Source: Aselliscus stoliczkanus (lineage: Eukaryota; Chordata; Mammalia; Chiroptera; Hipposideridae). From it: a stretch of 64,000 nucleotides of DNA. The translations under genes and the position numbers were made by a program. The notes beneath the pieces were generated by a model. It saw only the letters and a program-made list of their open reading frames with translations, was not told where the DNA came from and ran no database searches. Of this stretch, positions 34,930 to 47,344 are shown piece by piece. Each line of letters starts with the position of its first letter. Within the stretch, counting starts at the first letter, position 1. The stretch spans positions 120,555,523-120,619,522 of the forward strand of contig CM066730.1 in the NCBI GenBank assembly GCA_033961575.1, given 5' to 3'.

Positions 34930-35520
34930 GAAGAGAAGTTGATTCTGGCATCTCGTCACCCTGAATTGCAGGTGCTCATCTAGATAGCTGTGCCACATAA
35001 CAGCAAACCAGAAGTGTTGGTACCACTGCTGGTTGCGTTAAACGCGATGGGGTATTTCGGTCTGGAATATATTCAACTATTCCCACATAGAACATATCAT
35101 GTGATTGATCATGGGAAATAAATCACCAGTTCCAGAGACAAATATGAAATGGCTATAAGCTTTATTGAGGAAAAGGAGAGTAGAAAAATAATAAACTTAG
35201 GTGGCAATATAAATCACATGTACTAGGCTATTCCAGTGTCAAAATGAATACAAAATAGTGTTACTCGGATTTTGCCTCTTTTACATATTACAAGACTTCC
35301 AAGCATTTCTTCCCAGCTAGTTTGTAGATTTCTTAGGGGTGACTTACATGCAGCATTGGTGACGTTCTCATTCATGGCCACATAGTTCCTATCAGTTTTT
35401 TCTGCCCCTCTTTGAGCTTGCTGTGATGTTGTCTTGTGCTGTTGGTGCTGAAATCATCGTCACCAAAGCTGTCTTTGGTACAAGAGTAAGCTACTGCAGA
35501 ATATCGAAGTCTGTCAGGTG
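34930..35520 (-). other. Unassigned, CpG-containing, possible LTR or processed sequence
   Basis: Unlike its surroundings it holds several CpGs (ggttgcgttaaacgcgatgg at about 35032-35051). On the minus strand it has CTCAATAAAGCTT at about 35158-35170, a typical retroviral polyadenylation context. No terminal repeats, primer-binding site or intact reading frame found. Alternatives: a solo LTR of an unrecognised family, or a processed pseudogene. Confidence 0.3.
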
Positions 35521-38435
35521 CTTGTACTCTTAACCATTATTTTGTTACACATTTTCCAAAATAATTCTGCCTTGAATTCTCAATCATTTGCTGAATTTTA
35601 AATAAATTCTCTGCATTATAATTTGTGTTTTATTTCAAGCTCTCCCAAGACTGAATCTCAGAGAAAAGCATTAGAATCTATCTTCCTTATCTATAGTTAT
35701 CCTAAATACCTGTACTAATATTTTTATCCTTGATAAATTTTCCATAGAATAAATTATTTACCTTAGAAATTAATGTAAAATAGATTCCCACTGCACTGAG
35801 CATCCAAATTCAGGGATGGCCACAGTTTGGATTCAATCTCAGAAGCCTAGAGAAAGATAATATAAAATCCTTCTTTTGAGCATAATATATGAGTTAAAAA
35901 CAGAAGTTACGGTGTGTTTTAAGAGATCTCTTAACTTCATAGCAAAAACATCAAAGGCGTTTTATACACTTTCTTTTCATTTGAAACAATAGAACTATTC
36001 TTAATACCTGTTCTACTTGCCACTTTATGTAACAGCTCAAACTATAATGTCAACTGTGAATTGACTTAAACTGTTTCTAAGAAAGTAATTGAGAGAAATT
36101 AGTTTTCTTTCTATCATTTGATATAGGCATAGAAAAATAGAAAATTATTAATTGATAAGTTGAAGAAATGTTGATTGCCAATGTATTTTGTTATGATGCT
36201 ATTTTTACCTTTATCAATACACATATTATCCAAAAAATGCAGTTTACTAAGCCCGAAGTATTCCTAGTAATACTGCCCAAAGCATTACTTCTCAAATGTA
36301 ATTAAAACCAAGTAACAGTTCAAAAGGTTATTTTTTTAATTATTTTTTTTCCCTCTGCACTACTCTACATACAATATAGCACTAAAAATCCCTGGAGGAA
36401 GTTTATAAATGTTTCCAACAAACAAAATGAAGAGAAACATTAGTCAGTTTCAAGCCTCATTTACTCAGTGATGGGCGGTAACAATGTCATAAATCATTGA
36501 CTACCTTTTAAGTCATATGATCTTTTGTGCCATGGGCCTTTTAATAATCCTTTTCTTTAACCAACGTGGAAACATTTGAAAAATAAATATTCTTAAGAGC
36601 CCAAGAAAGATGAACTATGAACAGTACACTAGAGTAATGAAGAGTTCTAAAAAAGAATACAAGGTACTTGGAGGCTGCAGTTCATAAATGTCACTTGTTA
36701 ACAATATTTGTTAAAACCATATTTATAAGGAAAAATCTACATGAGAGAAATGCATATTTAATAACCAACATAAAGTACATGCTGCAGTGCCTTAAGAGAT
36801 AATTTCAGTATTTCCAAAATCAAATACACCTTCATTTTGCCTAAACAATGTACCATTATTGCTCAGCTAATTAACTACATATGTGTCACATCATATCTTA
36901 AGGATCTGTTTTATTTAGGATGGAAACAAGACATTTTAATGGAAGTGCAAGATTATGAACAATGGTTTATACTTCAAACCTAAACCATGTAATGAGAGTA
37001 TGCATTTTGAATAGTACAGCCCTATTTAAATGCCAGATTTGAAATTGTAAATCAAATGCAATTTATTTCAACCTTAGATTCATTCCTCACTTCAAAATAT
37101 TACTTACTTTTATTGATGGGAAACAATATTTAAAAGACAAAGGCACTGCTAAAAGAAAATGGTATGTTTGGAAAAATCATAAATAACTAAACACTTCACA
37201 TGTTAAATCTATCAGAAATGCAAAATAATTACATATAAGTACTATTTAATGAAAACTATATAGCATTTGAACAGTCTATTGACACTTTAAAAAAAATTGA
37301 AACAACTATGTGGAATTCTATATAATTTTGTGCCTTTGTATCAGTTATAAGTTGAAATAATGCTTGCATTCCAAAACGAAGTTATTGAAACTATATAAAT
37401 GGATTCACATATTTTCCCTTTAAAATTAAACATAATATGTATAGATGTCTCTTTTGTATTAAATTTTTTGGTTACTTTTTTCTTCCACTCCAATAGTAGA
37501 GATTCTCATTTTCTTGCTGATTTTGTTGCCCAGAATGTATCTTCCAAGTGAAGGATGAAAACGTGGCTCCTTTGAAGATGTTACAGAAGTAATATCTTTC
37601 ATAGCAAAAGGAGGCTTTAGACTTTCGGGACGTTTTTGGCAGAGTCTATTGCAATGGGTTTCATACTTTGGTAGTATTCAATTCAGAGAACAAATGACTG
37701 TGCTTTTGTAGGATATGTTCACTTGTCCTTTTTTTCTGTCTTTGGAGGATGTAGTGCAAAAGGAAATGCTATAGAAACTAATCTCTCTGGTCTTAGTTGA
37801 ATGTGTATACATTTTTTCCCTTCTGTATAACCAACTAACTCAATGCACAATCTAAAAATGTGGATTCCTTAAAAAAATGCTTGAATCCTTACTTTTTGGA
37901 ATTATCATAGACCTTTAAAAGTTCCTTTTAAAGGTATTATACATAAATCTCACTGTAGTATAGCAAGCCACTTACAATATGCCTAATGTAGTAGAAAATA
38001 TTAATTGGAAGATAAATTAGTATTTAAAAAAAAAGGTTTTCATATAGCATTACAGTCTTCTTATTAGACTTGTAAAATATAATATTCCTAGCAGAATTAG
38101 TATTTAACAACAATTAAACAAATTAATTTAAAATCTTATTGGAAAAATTAAAAAGTAGCTGTTTTACAGTCTATATTCATACTCATAGTGAGTGCCCCAG
38201 AGATAGAAAGGAAAAATATTTTTCTAGCTATCTAGTGGAAATAAATTGCTTTTGTTACATGCTACTCATATTAAGCCAATAAGTTAGAACATAGGGGTTG
38301 AGTATGTAATGTTTTCCCTTTTATCATCATTACAGCGGTCAACATCATCATCATTCAAAACAAAAACGATTCCCTTTAGAACGTTTATTTATTTATTATG
38401 TATAAGAGAAATGTTCAATTGCAATTGGAAGTAGG
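35521..38435. other. Unassigned single-copy-like block
   Basis: About 2.9 kb with no recognised repeat or exon. Base composition is even and AT-rich. It could hold conserved non-coding sequence. Confidence 0.45.
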
Positions 38436-38439
38436 AAAT

Positions 38440-38770
38440 TTGGGGTTCAAATTCCTACTCTGCCTATTGAACTATTTGAGTGAGTTGGGCAATCTACATA
38501 ATTTCTCATTTTATTTTCACTAAAGTGGTTAAAACACTGCCTAATATGTAAGAACAATTAATAAATACCATCTATCATTTTCACTTTGTCTGTTGTTAAT
38601 AGTGATATATTTTGTTCCAAAAATTGTTCTGTAATACATGTACTCCAATTACCTCCTTTTTATAGATAATGAAACTGTTTAAAAAATTGTCTTAGGTGCT
38701 GTATATAAAAAGAAATAAAGCAGGGATATAAACACAGGCAGTCAGTTGACTCCAGAACCAAAGCAAACTA
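38440..38770 (+). repeat. MIR SINE fragments
   Basis: Two MIR-like stretches. At 38440-38580, 'ggttcaaattcctactctgc' and 'gagttgggcaatctacataa' match the MIR head and core. At 38635-38765, 'ttatagataatgaaactg' and a 'caggcagtcagttgactcc' region match the core and tail. Both are old and diverged. Confidence 0.6.
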
Positions 38771-39560
38771 TATGTAAAAATAATACTAAATTATCTTCCT
38801 TAGTGACTAGTAAGCTCACTCAGGATAGGATTCATATCTGAAAAATTGGGTATTGCCAATAAAATCTATCGGCATATTGTGTGCTCATGCAAACATACAA
38901 GTATATCTGACTAAAATGAAGAAGCAAATTTGGTTACAACAAAATAAAATCAATTAAATAATTTTATAAAGCAAATCTGATTAAAATATATTTTGAGAAG
39001 AAAATGCTCATGGTTTCAATCTTAGTGTTTCTATTTCTAAAAGATCTAGATAGAAACAAATCCAACAACCAATGAAAAGCAGAGGCAACTGGAAGAAAAT
39101 AAATCACCTGTCACCATCTGCGGAAGCAGCAACCAATGCAGCAAAATTCATAATGAATAATAAATATTTTAACCTGAGTTTTAGAGAAAACTAAATAAAG
39201 GAGTAGGACTCAGGAATAATCACTCTCAGAAAGAGTAGCAATCTAGTCCTGTGGAAGATCAAAACAAAACGAAATTTAAGTGCAAAGCTAATGGTCAACA
39301 TTCTTCTGGGAGAAAAATGAAGAAAAGCAGAAGCATAACTGAGATTAAATTAGTAATAGACAAGAGATAAAAGACAGCAGATTTTGGGAAGGGACTTGTC
39401 CACATGAATTGGGGATATAGCTTTCAGGTACAACAGGTCATATTCTATTGGTTCATTTACACACGCCTGAGGTGCATTCTGAGGCAGAAATCCGCAGGCT
39501 ATTACCTAGAATATCTTTAAATGGAATCATTTCACAGAAATATATATATACACACACACA
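38771..39560. other. Unassigned sequence
   Basis: AT-rich and purine-rich; nothing recognised. Confidence 0.4.
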
Positions 39561-39757
39561 CAGTGCCAAAAAAATATACATCCACATTTTAAGAAAGGAA
39601 AAAACTGTATTAAAATTGTAATACTCAATATATACAGATAACAAAATGTGAATACAAATCACATTTGACTTCTGCAATTTACAAGAGATGCTCAAAGTGG
39701 TTACCATTAGTGTAATTTTAATACAGTTTTTTCCTTTCTTAAAATGTGTATACATTT
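39561..39757. mobile_element. Fold-back element with perfect 35-bp inverted repeat
   Basis: Arms at 39583-39617 and 39714-39748 are exact reverse complements over 35 bp. They begin CACATTTTAAGAAAGGAAAA at the left arm and are separated by 96 bp. Weaker pairing extends outward for about 10 bp on each side. The layout suggests a short non-autonomous DNA transposon, probably Tc1/mariner-like. Dinucleotide tracts on both flanks hide the ends, so no target-site duplication can be stated. The internal part has no open reading frame of note. Confidence 0.7.
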
Positions 39758-41375
39758 TTTCTAAATGTGTATATATATATGACTATATTTGTATATGTGC
39801 ATGTATATATGCAGACTATATGCATATATATATCTTATGACTATCTATATATGTTGAGCCAAGATATACCTTAAAATAATACAAATAAATTATAATTTAA
39901 TTAGTCCACAATTGATTGAAGTAAAATTTCTTTGGCTATACAAATTAATCTCTAAAGAGTAAATCCAATTCAATTAATAAAGATGCTGCAATGAGAATTA
40001 AAGAATATCTTGGTAAAACAGTATAGCAATCTTGGTCTTATACACTTGCATTAATTGTCAACTTTACAGGAAAGTTCTTACTAAGGACCTAATTACACAC
40101 AATTAAAAATAACTTGATATTAGAGCCACAAGGATGTTTAAGTAAAGATCAGGGAAAAAATATAGTGCAGATGATAAAGAAACACAGCTTCATAGAGCAG
40201 GAAAAAATGGTAGTTAGAAAACTTGAGTATTCACCTAAAATAAATGGTAAAATAAAAGTACTTCACAAAATATGATTAATACTTATACCATTGGGAAGGC
40301 TATTTAATTTACATAAAAGTATTCCAAAATTATTGGTGAATAAGAGTAATTATTGTTATTTGTTGGCTTGCCCAGTGGATGAAGCCAAGGGCAGTTTTGA
40401 ACCCAGTGATATACTTCCCTGAAGCCATTGATTAAATTATATGGTTCTCTACTGAATAGTCTAGGTATTGTTTTTAGCAGTCATTAGAGTAGTCTGGCCA
40501 CTCAGAATCACCTTTCTTGTCAGAGAGCATTTATGAATCATGCTGACCTGATTGTACCTGATTGATCACTACACATAAGTTCAAGTAGAATGCAGATACA
40601 GATAGATAATTCAGTTAGATTTCAATGCAGAGCTCATTATCAGAATAGTAGCCAGGCAAATTCTGGAGAGGGAGAGAGAAAGAAAGAGGGAGGAAGAGGA
40701 AGAAGAAGGAATGAAAGACAAAAAAAGCCATAGCTAAAGGGCCTGGCAGCTGAGAGGAGAAGGGAGAAACTACATACATAAAAGAATGGTTTTCATGAAG
40801 CCACTACAATTGCTTACAGTCCACTCCCATTTTTTTGTGCACTAGAGTTCATTAACATACAGATTCAATGAATGTATGGAGTGTTTTATTTATAAATACA
40901 CCTTAGTTTTTAGAACATTCCAATTCCAATGTCTTTTCCTGGAAGACATACTCAGCAGAAATATTAGCCAAGTTCCTTTTAGTCAATGATCATTTGAAAT
41001 ATCTTCAAATGTATTAAGGAAGGAATTAGAGTTTTAAATGAAATGTAACCTGTTATCTCCTTCTGACTAATATTACAATATACCAAGGCAAAAGTTTTGC
41101 ACCCCTTATTGTGTATCGCATTTCCCTCGAGGCCAAGAAATTCTAGTTCACCTGGCTCTTAAAATTCTGTGTCTAATAATCCATTGGGAAGTTCGTTCCC
41201 CTACAGTAAAATATAAATCCATTTATTTCAACTACACACTTTTTTCTTTTTCATTATTCAATTAAATGATTTAGCAACAAAGATTCACCTAGTCAACAGT
41301 CTCTGTATGCCGAATATACCTAGCATTATAAGGATTGTTACAATAATAACAATGATGATAGCAATACCTGCATTA
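39758..41375. other. Unassigned sequence with a GA-rich patch
   Basis: No repeat or exon recognised, apart from an imperfect TA/TG-rich patch at 39760-39850 and a purine-rich (GA/GAA) patch at about 40665-40725. Confidence 0.4.
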
Positions 41376-42037
41376 GTTTCCTACTGCTGTTATAACAAAT
41401 ACCACACATTGTGAGGCTTAAAACAACACAATTAAGGGCCGGCTCAAGTGGCTCAGTTGGTTAAGAGCTTGCTCAAGAGTGTGAGCTGAGCTCTGAGCAA
41501 CAGCAGTTTGATGCCAGCACGAGCTGAGTTGCGGTTGAGCTGCCAACAGGTGGCAGGATGGCTCAGCTAAAAAAAATAAAAACTAAAAAAAAATAAAAAA
41601 TGAAAAAACAACATATTTATTTATCTTACAGTTCTGGAATTTGGAAGTCCTAAAAATCATTGTGTCACCAAGACTTCCCTCCTTCTGAAAGCTCTAGGGG
41701 AGAATATGTTTCTTTGCCATCCCTAGTCTGATGGTATTTGGAGGTGAGGTCTTTGGGAGATCATTTGGGAGGTAATTGGAAGGCTCTGCACTCTTGAATT
41801 GTATTTTCACCCTTATAAAGGAGATCCCAGAGCACTTCCTTGCCCCTTACACCATGTAAACACACAGTGAGAAGTCAGCTGTCTATGAACGAGAAACTGG
41901 CCCATACCAGACACCAAATCTGCCAGGTACCTTGACCTTAGATGTCCCAGCTGTTGTAATGGTGAGAAATAAATTTCTATTATTTATAAACTACCCTGAA
42001 TAAGATATTTTCATTATAGCAGCCCCTGTGGACTAAA
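41376..42037. repeat. MaLR-type (MST/MLT1-like) LTR composite holding a SINE
   Basis: The right part (about 41730-42037) reads in sense as a MaLR LTR end: 'gatggtatttggaggtgagg', 'cacttccttgccccttacac', 'cagacaccaaatctgccag', 'gtgagaaataaatttctatt' (polyadenylation signal) and 'agcagcccctgtggacta'. The left part (41376-41660) carries the same family's end in the opposite sense ('ctgctgttataacaaatacc', 'cttacagttctggaatttgg'). Two LTR pieces therefore lie in inverted orientation. A SINE splits the left piece. MaLRs are non-autonomous relatives of endogenous retroviruses; nothing here is coding. Confidence 0.65.
41421..41622 (+). mobile_element. Distinct tRNA-derived SINE in the LTR
   Basis: The head 'gggccggctcaagtggctca', then gttggttaagagctt, starts at about 41436. 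The tail is an A-rich, (AAAAT)-like run ending at about 41606. Flanks aaacaacacaatta and aaacaacatattta form an imperfect target-site duplication. The body ('agctgagttgcggttgagc', 'aacaggtggcaggatggctc') differs from the other SINEs in the window, so this is another subfamily. Confidence 0.75.
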
Positions 42038-42237
42038 AAACACACTTACCATATACCCAGAAGTAACCAGAAAGGTCAGAACCTCTGATTCCAGTGTGTC
42101 TTAGTTAAGTCCAAGATATTTTGCCATCATCCATTGATGGTTCACTGTCACCTACACAGATAGAAAGTTAATTCTTTATAAACCCTTTGATATGTTTGTA
42201 ATCTGGTTGGGAATTTAGACAAAAGTATTGCCTAATA

Positions 42238-42832
42238 CATTGCACAATGACGTTTCAGCCAATGGCAGACCGCATATGTGAAGGTGGTCTCATAAAATTA
42301 TAATATGGCTGAAAAATTCCTATTGCCTGGTAGTATCTTAGCCATCATGACATTGTAGCACAAGCAACACATTACCTGCGTTTATGATGATGCTGGTGTC
42401 AACAAACCTACTGCCCTGCCAGACATATAAAATATAGCACATACAATTATGTATAGTATATAATACTTGATAATAATGACTACGTCACTGATTCATTCAC
42501 TATACTTTTCATTGTTATTTTACAATGTACTGTTTCCACTAATAAAAACATTTGTTGTAGAACAGTATGCCTTGTTATGCAGGCAGCAGCCTTAGACACC
42601 TTCTGTTTACTGTGTCTCTTGACTGCATGTTTTTCTCTCATGCTTCATTTGATATTGTGTTGTTTCATACAATAACATGTTGCCCCATAGTCTAGGAGCA
42701 AATAGGCTATATCATGTAACCTACGTGTGTAGTAATTTATACCATCTAGGTTTGTGTGAGTATACTCTATGATGTTCCCCATGACAAAATCACCTAAAGA
42801 CAAATTTCTCAGAATGTATTCCTGATATGTTT
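42238..42832 (+). mobile_element. Tigger (Zombi-type) deletion derivative, sense
   Basis: The left end 'caatgacgtttcagccaatg' and right end 'atttctcagaatgtattcct' match a pogo-like family I recall as Tigger3/Tigger4 (Zombi). Inside are 'ctgaaaaattcctattgcct', 'atgatgctggtgtcaacaaa', 'agcacatacaattatgta' and 'accatctaggtttgtgtgag'. The transposase region is absent; it is probably a non-autonomous copy. Confidence 0.65.
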
Positions 42833-43425
42833 GTATATAAACAGTGTAAAAGAGAGCAGTAAGTGAAGTTAATTTTGTAGTATCATTTATTCTTCCTCAC
42901 TATAATAAATGCTAGAACACTTTCTCTTTTATAGGGTAAAAACAATGAGGCAGGTTTAAAATGACAGATTTCAGAGGTGAGAGAAATCATTCATTACTGG
43001 GAATCTATGGGAGTTTTACAGTAAAAATGGCATTTGAATTAAACCTTAGATTATTTTTTATGAATTTAACTAGCAAATGGAAACCTATGGAAATTCCACA
43101 AAAGCAAGGAAAAGGGAGGGATTTATATTTGAGAAATACAAAATAATCCTTTGTTGATAAAGCACAAATCATGTGACATTTCAAATTTGGAAATAAGAGC
43201 AGAAGCAATATTGATGACAGGTTATAGAAGTCTTAAGAACCAGGCGAGATGACTGGCTTTTTTCTCTAGGCAAGGAGGAACCATTGAGAGCTATAGAGCA
43301 GGAAAGTGGCATAGTTAGATGTGTTTGTGTTATTCATTTGGTATTTATATGTCAAAAGGATTGAATCAAGTTTGTTTGAAAGACTGCAAAGACATCTGAA
43401 AGACCCATTTGATGAGAGTGGCACA
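42833..43425. other. Unassigned sequence
   Basis: No family or exon recognised. Short open frames at 42961-43146 (+) and 43005-43208 (-) overlap each other and lack motifs. Confidence 0.35.
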
Positions 43426-43429
43426 CATT

Positions 43430-43765
43430 ATATATGTTAATTTTTATTCCTTCTGCTTAGAACATTCATTCTCCAGATCTTCACAAGACTGCTCCCTAAT
43501 TGAATTGGATTCCAATTTCTGCTCAACTGTCACCTTCTCAGGAAGGCTGTTTCTGACCACCTATCTCTTTCTGAGACACTCGCTCAGTCACTCTTACTTT
43601 GCTTTCTTAGACTTACTGCTGCCTGTTTATGTGTTGAACTTGTTTTCCATCTAGAAGTCAAGCCCTAAGGGGACAACGACCTTGTCTAACATGGTTACTA
43701 CAGTGACTCTAGCCTAAAGGAGTTTCTGGCACATAGGAATCCATACATTTTTATTAAAATGAATA
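43430..43765 (+). repeat. LINE2 (L2) 3' end
   Basis: The sequence follows the L2 tail: 'ctcaactgtcaccttctcag' then 'gaaggctgtttctgaccacc', 'aagtcaagccctaagggg', and 'gtttctggcacataggaatc'. L2 is an ancient mammalian LINE. Confidence 0.75.
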
Positions 43766-45394
43766 AAACACTTGAAGACTATGGATCCAGATCAAGGTGA
43801 TCGTGTCATTAACAGAAAACAGGACACAAAGAATACCTATTAGGCCAGACAGTATAAAAAATACAATTTCCCCTACCCTCACTAAGCCTAAGGCATTTAG
43901 GGAAATATACATAAATATATTCAAATGTATTTGAAGGTAATCTCAAAAATTAGTAACACTTAGCTCTCAACCCTATCTCTACTTGATCCTAACATATTTT
44001 CACCTTGGTTCACCAGCCTTGAATTTTTTAATTCCTTGGCCCAAATTCTAGTTTGCTTTTAATCTTGATGCTTACTTAGAATGTAGACCTACGAAGGCAT
44101 GATGAAGTTTCCTTGCTCCATCTTTTGTTCCCCCATACCTAAACCTCTTTCTAGTCTTTAGATAATCTTCCAAAGGCAGGGGTAATTTGGATGGAAATTC
44201 AATGAAGTGGCTAGTTAATTTTTCAATGTTCAGTCTCTATTCAAGAAGTATTTAGTACCTACCATAAGTAGAATCTGGCCAACTTAGATTTAAGATGAAA
44301 ATGCTCCTTTCAAAGGCAAATCAGATAAAAATTAATACCACCTATTTAGATTTTCGAGACAGGTTTACTTTCACTTGAGGAATAAAAGTCCATATCGGAA
44401 ACCAGGAAGTTAAACTATATTCTATGAAGCCCCCATGTGTTGAAGTGTTCATGTTTATACACTAAGCACATATGAATTTAATCAATACATTCAAAATATG
44501 TAACTGCATTGCTTCTCATAGTTTTTTATTGTCACTGTGGGAAAATTTGGAGCATTATTTTCTAATGTAGTTTTGCAATATGTTCTTAGCTACATATAAC
44601 GATCTAAATTGCACACAGACCCTGATAGCTTTGTTTCATTCATGGTCTTAAATCACCAGACAGCTCTTTGTGCTTTAAGAAAATAAATACAAACTATCAG
44701 GTTTATTTGCATTTAAATTGCTAGTCTGCTAATATGTTGAGTTCCATGACACATGTTGGGATTAGAAACAGTAAGACTGAAAAGAATGATGTAGGTAAAG
44801 AATGTTGATTAATATGATAAAAGCATAATCCAACTTCTTTTCTATTGCTCAAAATTGTATTTACTATGGATTTGAGATTTTAGTGCCATAAATTTCCTGT
44901 GATACCTGAAAAACTTATTAAATAAGGAGGAAATTTGATTTAAGGAAAGCTTTCAACTCTCTTGAATATCTTGCAAATCTAAAACTAAGAAATAAGCAAG
45001 GTTTCCAGCAACAAGTCCAGATTTTGAAGAATTAATTTAAAAATATCTGTGTATAACAAAGGAAAGAAAGCTGTTAGTCTTAACAGCCTGTCTTTCTCAT
45101 GAAGAACTAAACATTAAGGGATCATTTCACTATTGGGCCATTTCCTTATTTGAGATATTCCAAATGCTTCAAGAGTAAAATGGCTGATGTGTTCCTGACC
45201 TAAATCTTTTGATATAAAATTCATACTTTAGAACCTAGGTACAGGTTTTTTTTTTCCTGAATAAAATAAATTTAATTAGATACATTTATATTCTGAATAT
45301 AACTCAATGTAGGCCTGCCTCTCAGTTAACGTGTTTATGTATCTATCATATAGCTATCATTTCTCTTCCTAATACCTGACTTGCTGTTTTTTGT
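43766..45394. other. Unassigned AT-rich sequence
   Basis: No recognised repeat, exon or RNA gene. Confidence 0.4.
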
Positions 45395-45662
45395 TTTGTT
45401 TTGTTTCTTGTTTTTTTTTTTTTATTGAAGTTTATTGGGATGACAATGGTTAGTAAAGTTATATAGATTTCAGGTGTACAATTCTGTAATATATCATTTA
45501 TATATTAAATGTGTGTTCATGACCCAGAGTCAGTTCTCCTTCCATCATCATATATTTGATAATTCTTACCCTCATCTACTACCCTCCCCGCTTACCTTCT
45601 GGTAACCACTAAACTATTGTCTGTGTCTATGAGTTTTTGTTTGTACTTGGTTTTATTATAGA
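45395..45662 (-). mobile_element. L1 3' end, young type, antisense
   Basis: A T-rich run (45412-45423, poly-A on the minus strand) is followed by 'gaagtttattgggatgacaa', 'gtacaattctgtaatatatc', 'gacccagagtcagttctcc', 'cttctggtaaccactaaac' and 'gtctatgagtttttgtttg'. These match the end of the copy at 25480-25953 in reverse. Strongly 5'-truncated. Confidence 0.85.
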
Positions 45663-46039
45663 AGTCAGTTAGTTCTAGTCACTAGCTCAGTTATATGTGG
45701 GAGTCTAGAACAGAATGAGAGAGCAAAAGCATTCATTTTCTGGGAAAAGAAAATACACTAACCACCACATTATATTGAAATTACATGTTTCATGTATTTT
45801 TTCCCTCGCTGGATTGTAAGATTTTTGATAACCGTATTATTTACTTTTTTCAGCTTTATCACCATTGAATAGCACAGAGCAGGGCTTTCAATAGTTATAT
45901 TTTAAATGATATTTAAAGAAGCCTAGTAACCACAAATTATAGAAAAACTATTTGAAAGTAGTAGAAAAGTGTTACATGAAGAAGGAAAATGAGACTTTTC
46001 ATGATTTTCTTTAAATGTTTCAAGTTCATTTATCGAAAT

Positions 46040-46165
46040 CATTAATATCTTCATCACCAGTAGCCCTGTGGAGCTGATACGGATTTTTATTTTACAGATG
46101 AGGAAACTGAGGTTTAAAGAGGTTAAGTAATTTTCCCAAGTTTATAAATATAGTAAGCAGATACT
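46040..46165 (+). repeat. MIR SINE core
   Basis: 'ttacagatgaggaaactgag' followed by a 'gttaagtaattttcccaag' stretch is the conserved MIR core in sense orientation. Only the core is present. Confidence 0.75.
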
Positions 46166-47045
46166 GATGGGCTTAGCAATGGGATATGTTCTGAGAAATG
46201 TGTCATTGGGCGATTTTGTCATTTGGCAAACATCAGCTAGTACACTTACACAACCTAAATCAAAAGGCCTACTACTTGCATAGACTATGTGCTATAGCCT
46301 GTTGTTCCCAGGCTTTAAACCTGTATAACATGTTCCTGTATTGAGTACTGTAGACAATTGTAGCACAATAATAAATATTTGTGTATCTAAACATGACTCA
46401 ACATAGAAAGTATACAGTAAAAATATAGTCTAAAGATAAATAACAATGCACTTGCATAGAGCACTTATCATGAATGGAGCTTGCAGGACTGGAAATTGCC
46501 CTGGGTGGTGAGTCAGTGAGTAAGTAGGGAGTGAGTGTGAAGGCTTAGGACATTACTGGCCATGACTGTGGACTTTATACACACTGTACACTTAGGCTCC
46601 ACTAAATTTATTAAAATACTTTTTTCTTCTTTAATAATAAATTAACTTTAGCTTTTTGTAACATACGTTCTAAACTTTTTAATTTTTTTAACTTTCAACT
46701 CTTTTGTAATAACAATTAGCTTAAATCATCAACACTGTACAGAAGCACAAAATTATTTTCTTTCTTTATAGCCTTATTCTATACATTTTCTGTTTGAAAT
46801 GTATTATTATTATTTTACTTTTAAACTCTTTTGTTAAAACCAAGACAGAGACACACACATTAGCATGGCTTACATGTGGTCACAATCACCAATAGCACCG
46901 TCTTCCATCTCCATATCTCGTCCCTTGGGAAGGTCTTCAGGGGCAATAACACACATGGAGCTGTCATCTCCCACCACCATTGTATATGTGGGCCATTGTT
47001 GACCAAAATGTGACTATGTTGTACTTGCCTGTACTGAGGTCGAGC
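46165..47045 (-). mobile_element. Tigger (Zombi-type), near full length, antisense
   Basis: It opens 'ttagcaatgggatatgttct', 'gagaaatgtgtcattgggcg' and closes 'ttgaccaaaatgtgactatg', the two ends of the same family as 42238-42832 but in reverse order. Between them: 'tgtagacaattgtagcacaa', 'catgaatggagcttgcagga' and 'ggtgagtcagtgagtaagta'. Near 46900-46990 the minus strand reads as a short acidic C-terminal transposase piece ('gagatgacagctccatgtgt', then 'gcccctgaagaccttcc'). A few stops break it. The two copies lie about 3.3 kb apart in opposite orientation. Confidence 0.7.
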
Positions 47046-47344
47046 TCCAAAGTGCAAACTCTTAACTACTACTATATTGGTTAGACTGCTACGTAGATGA
47101 GCAACTAAACCAAAGTTGACTTTGATCCAGTATATTGAATGGGCAACCATGAAGTGTCTCTTTCTGTACTAGCAAAAAAATCAGCTTTTTTTTTAATAGG
47201 TTCCTAGATAACTTGCTTTATTTCTTTGTTTATTATCTATTTTGTCTACCCAGAATATAAACTTCTCAAGAGTAATGAATTTGTGTATCTTTTCAAACAC
47301 TATGCATATATATGTTATACCTAGAAGAGGACTGAAAGTCAGTA

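Noticed and set aside
34724..34951. Open frames with Cys-Val, Thr-His and Ile-Tyr repeats
   Set aside because: Translation of the (TG)(TA) microsatellite.
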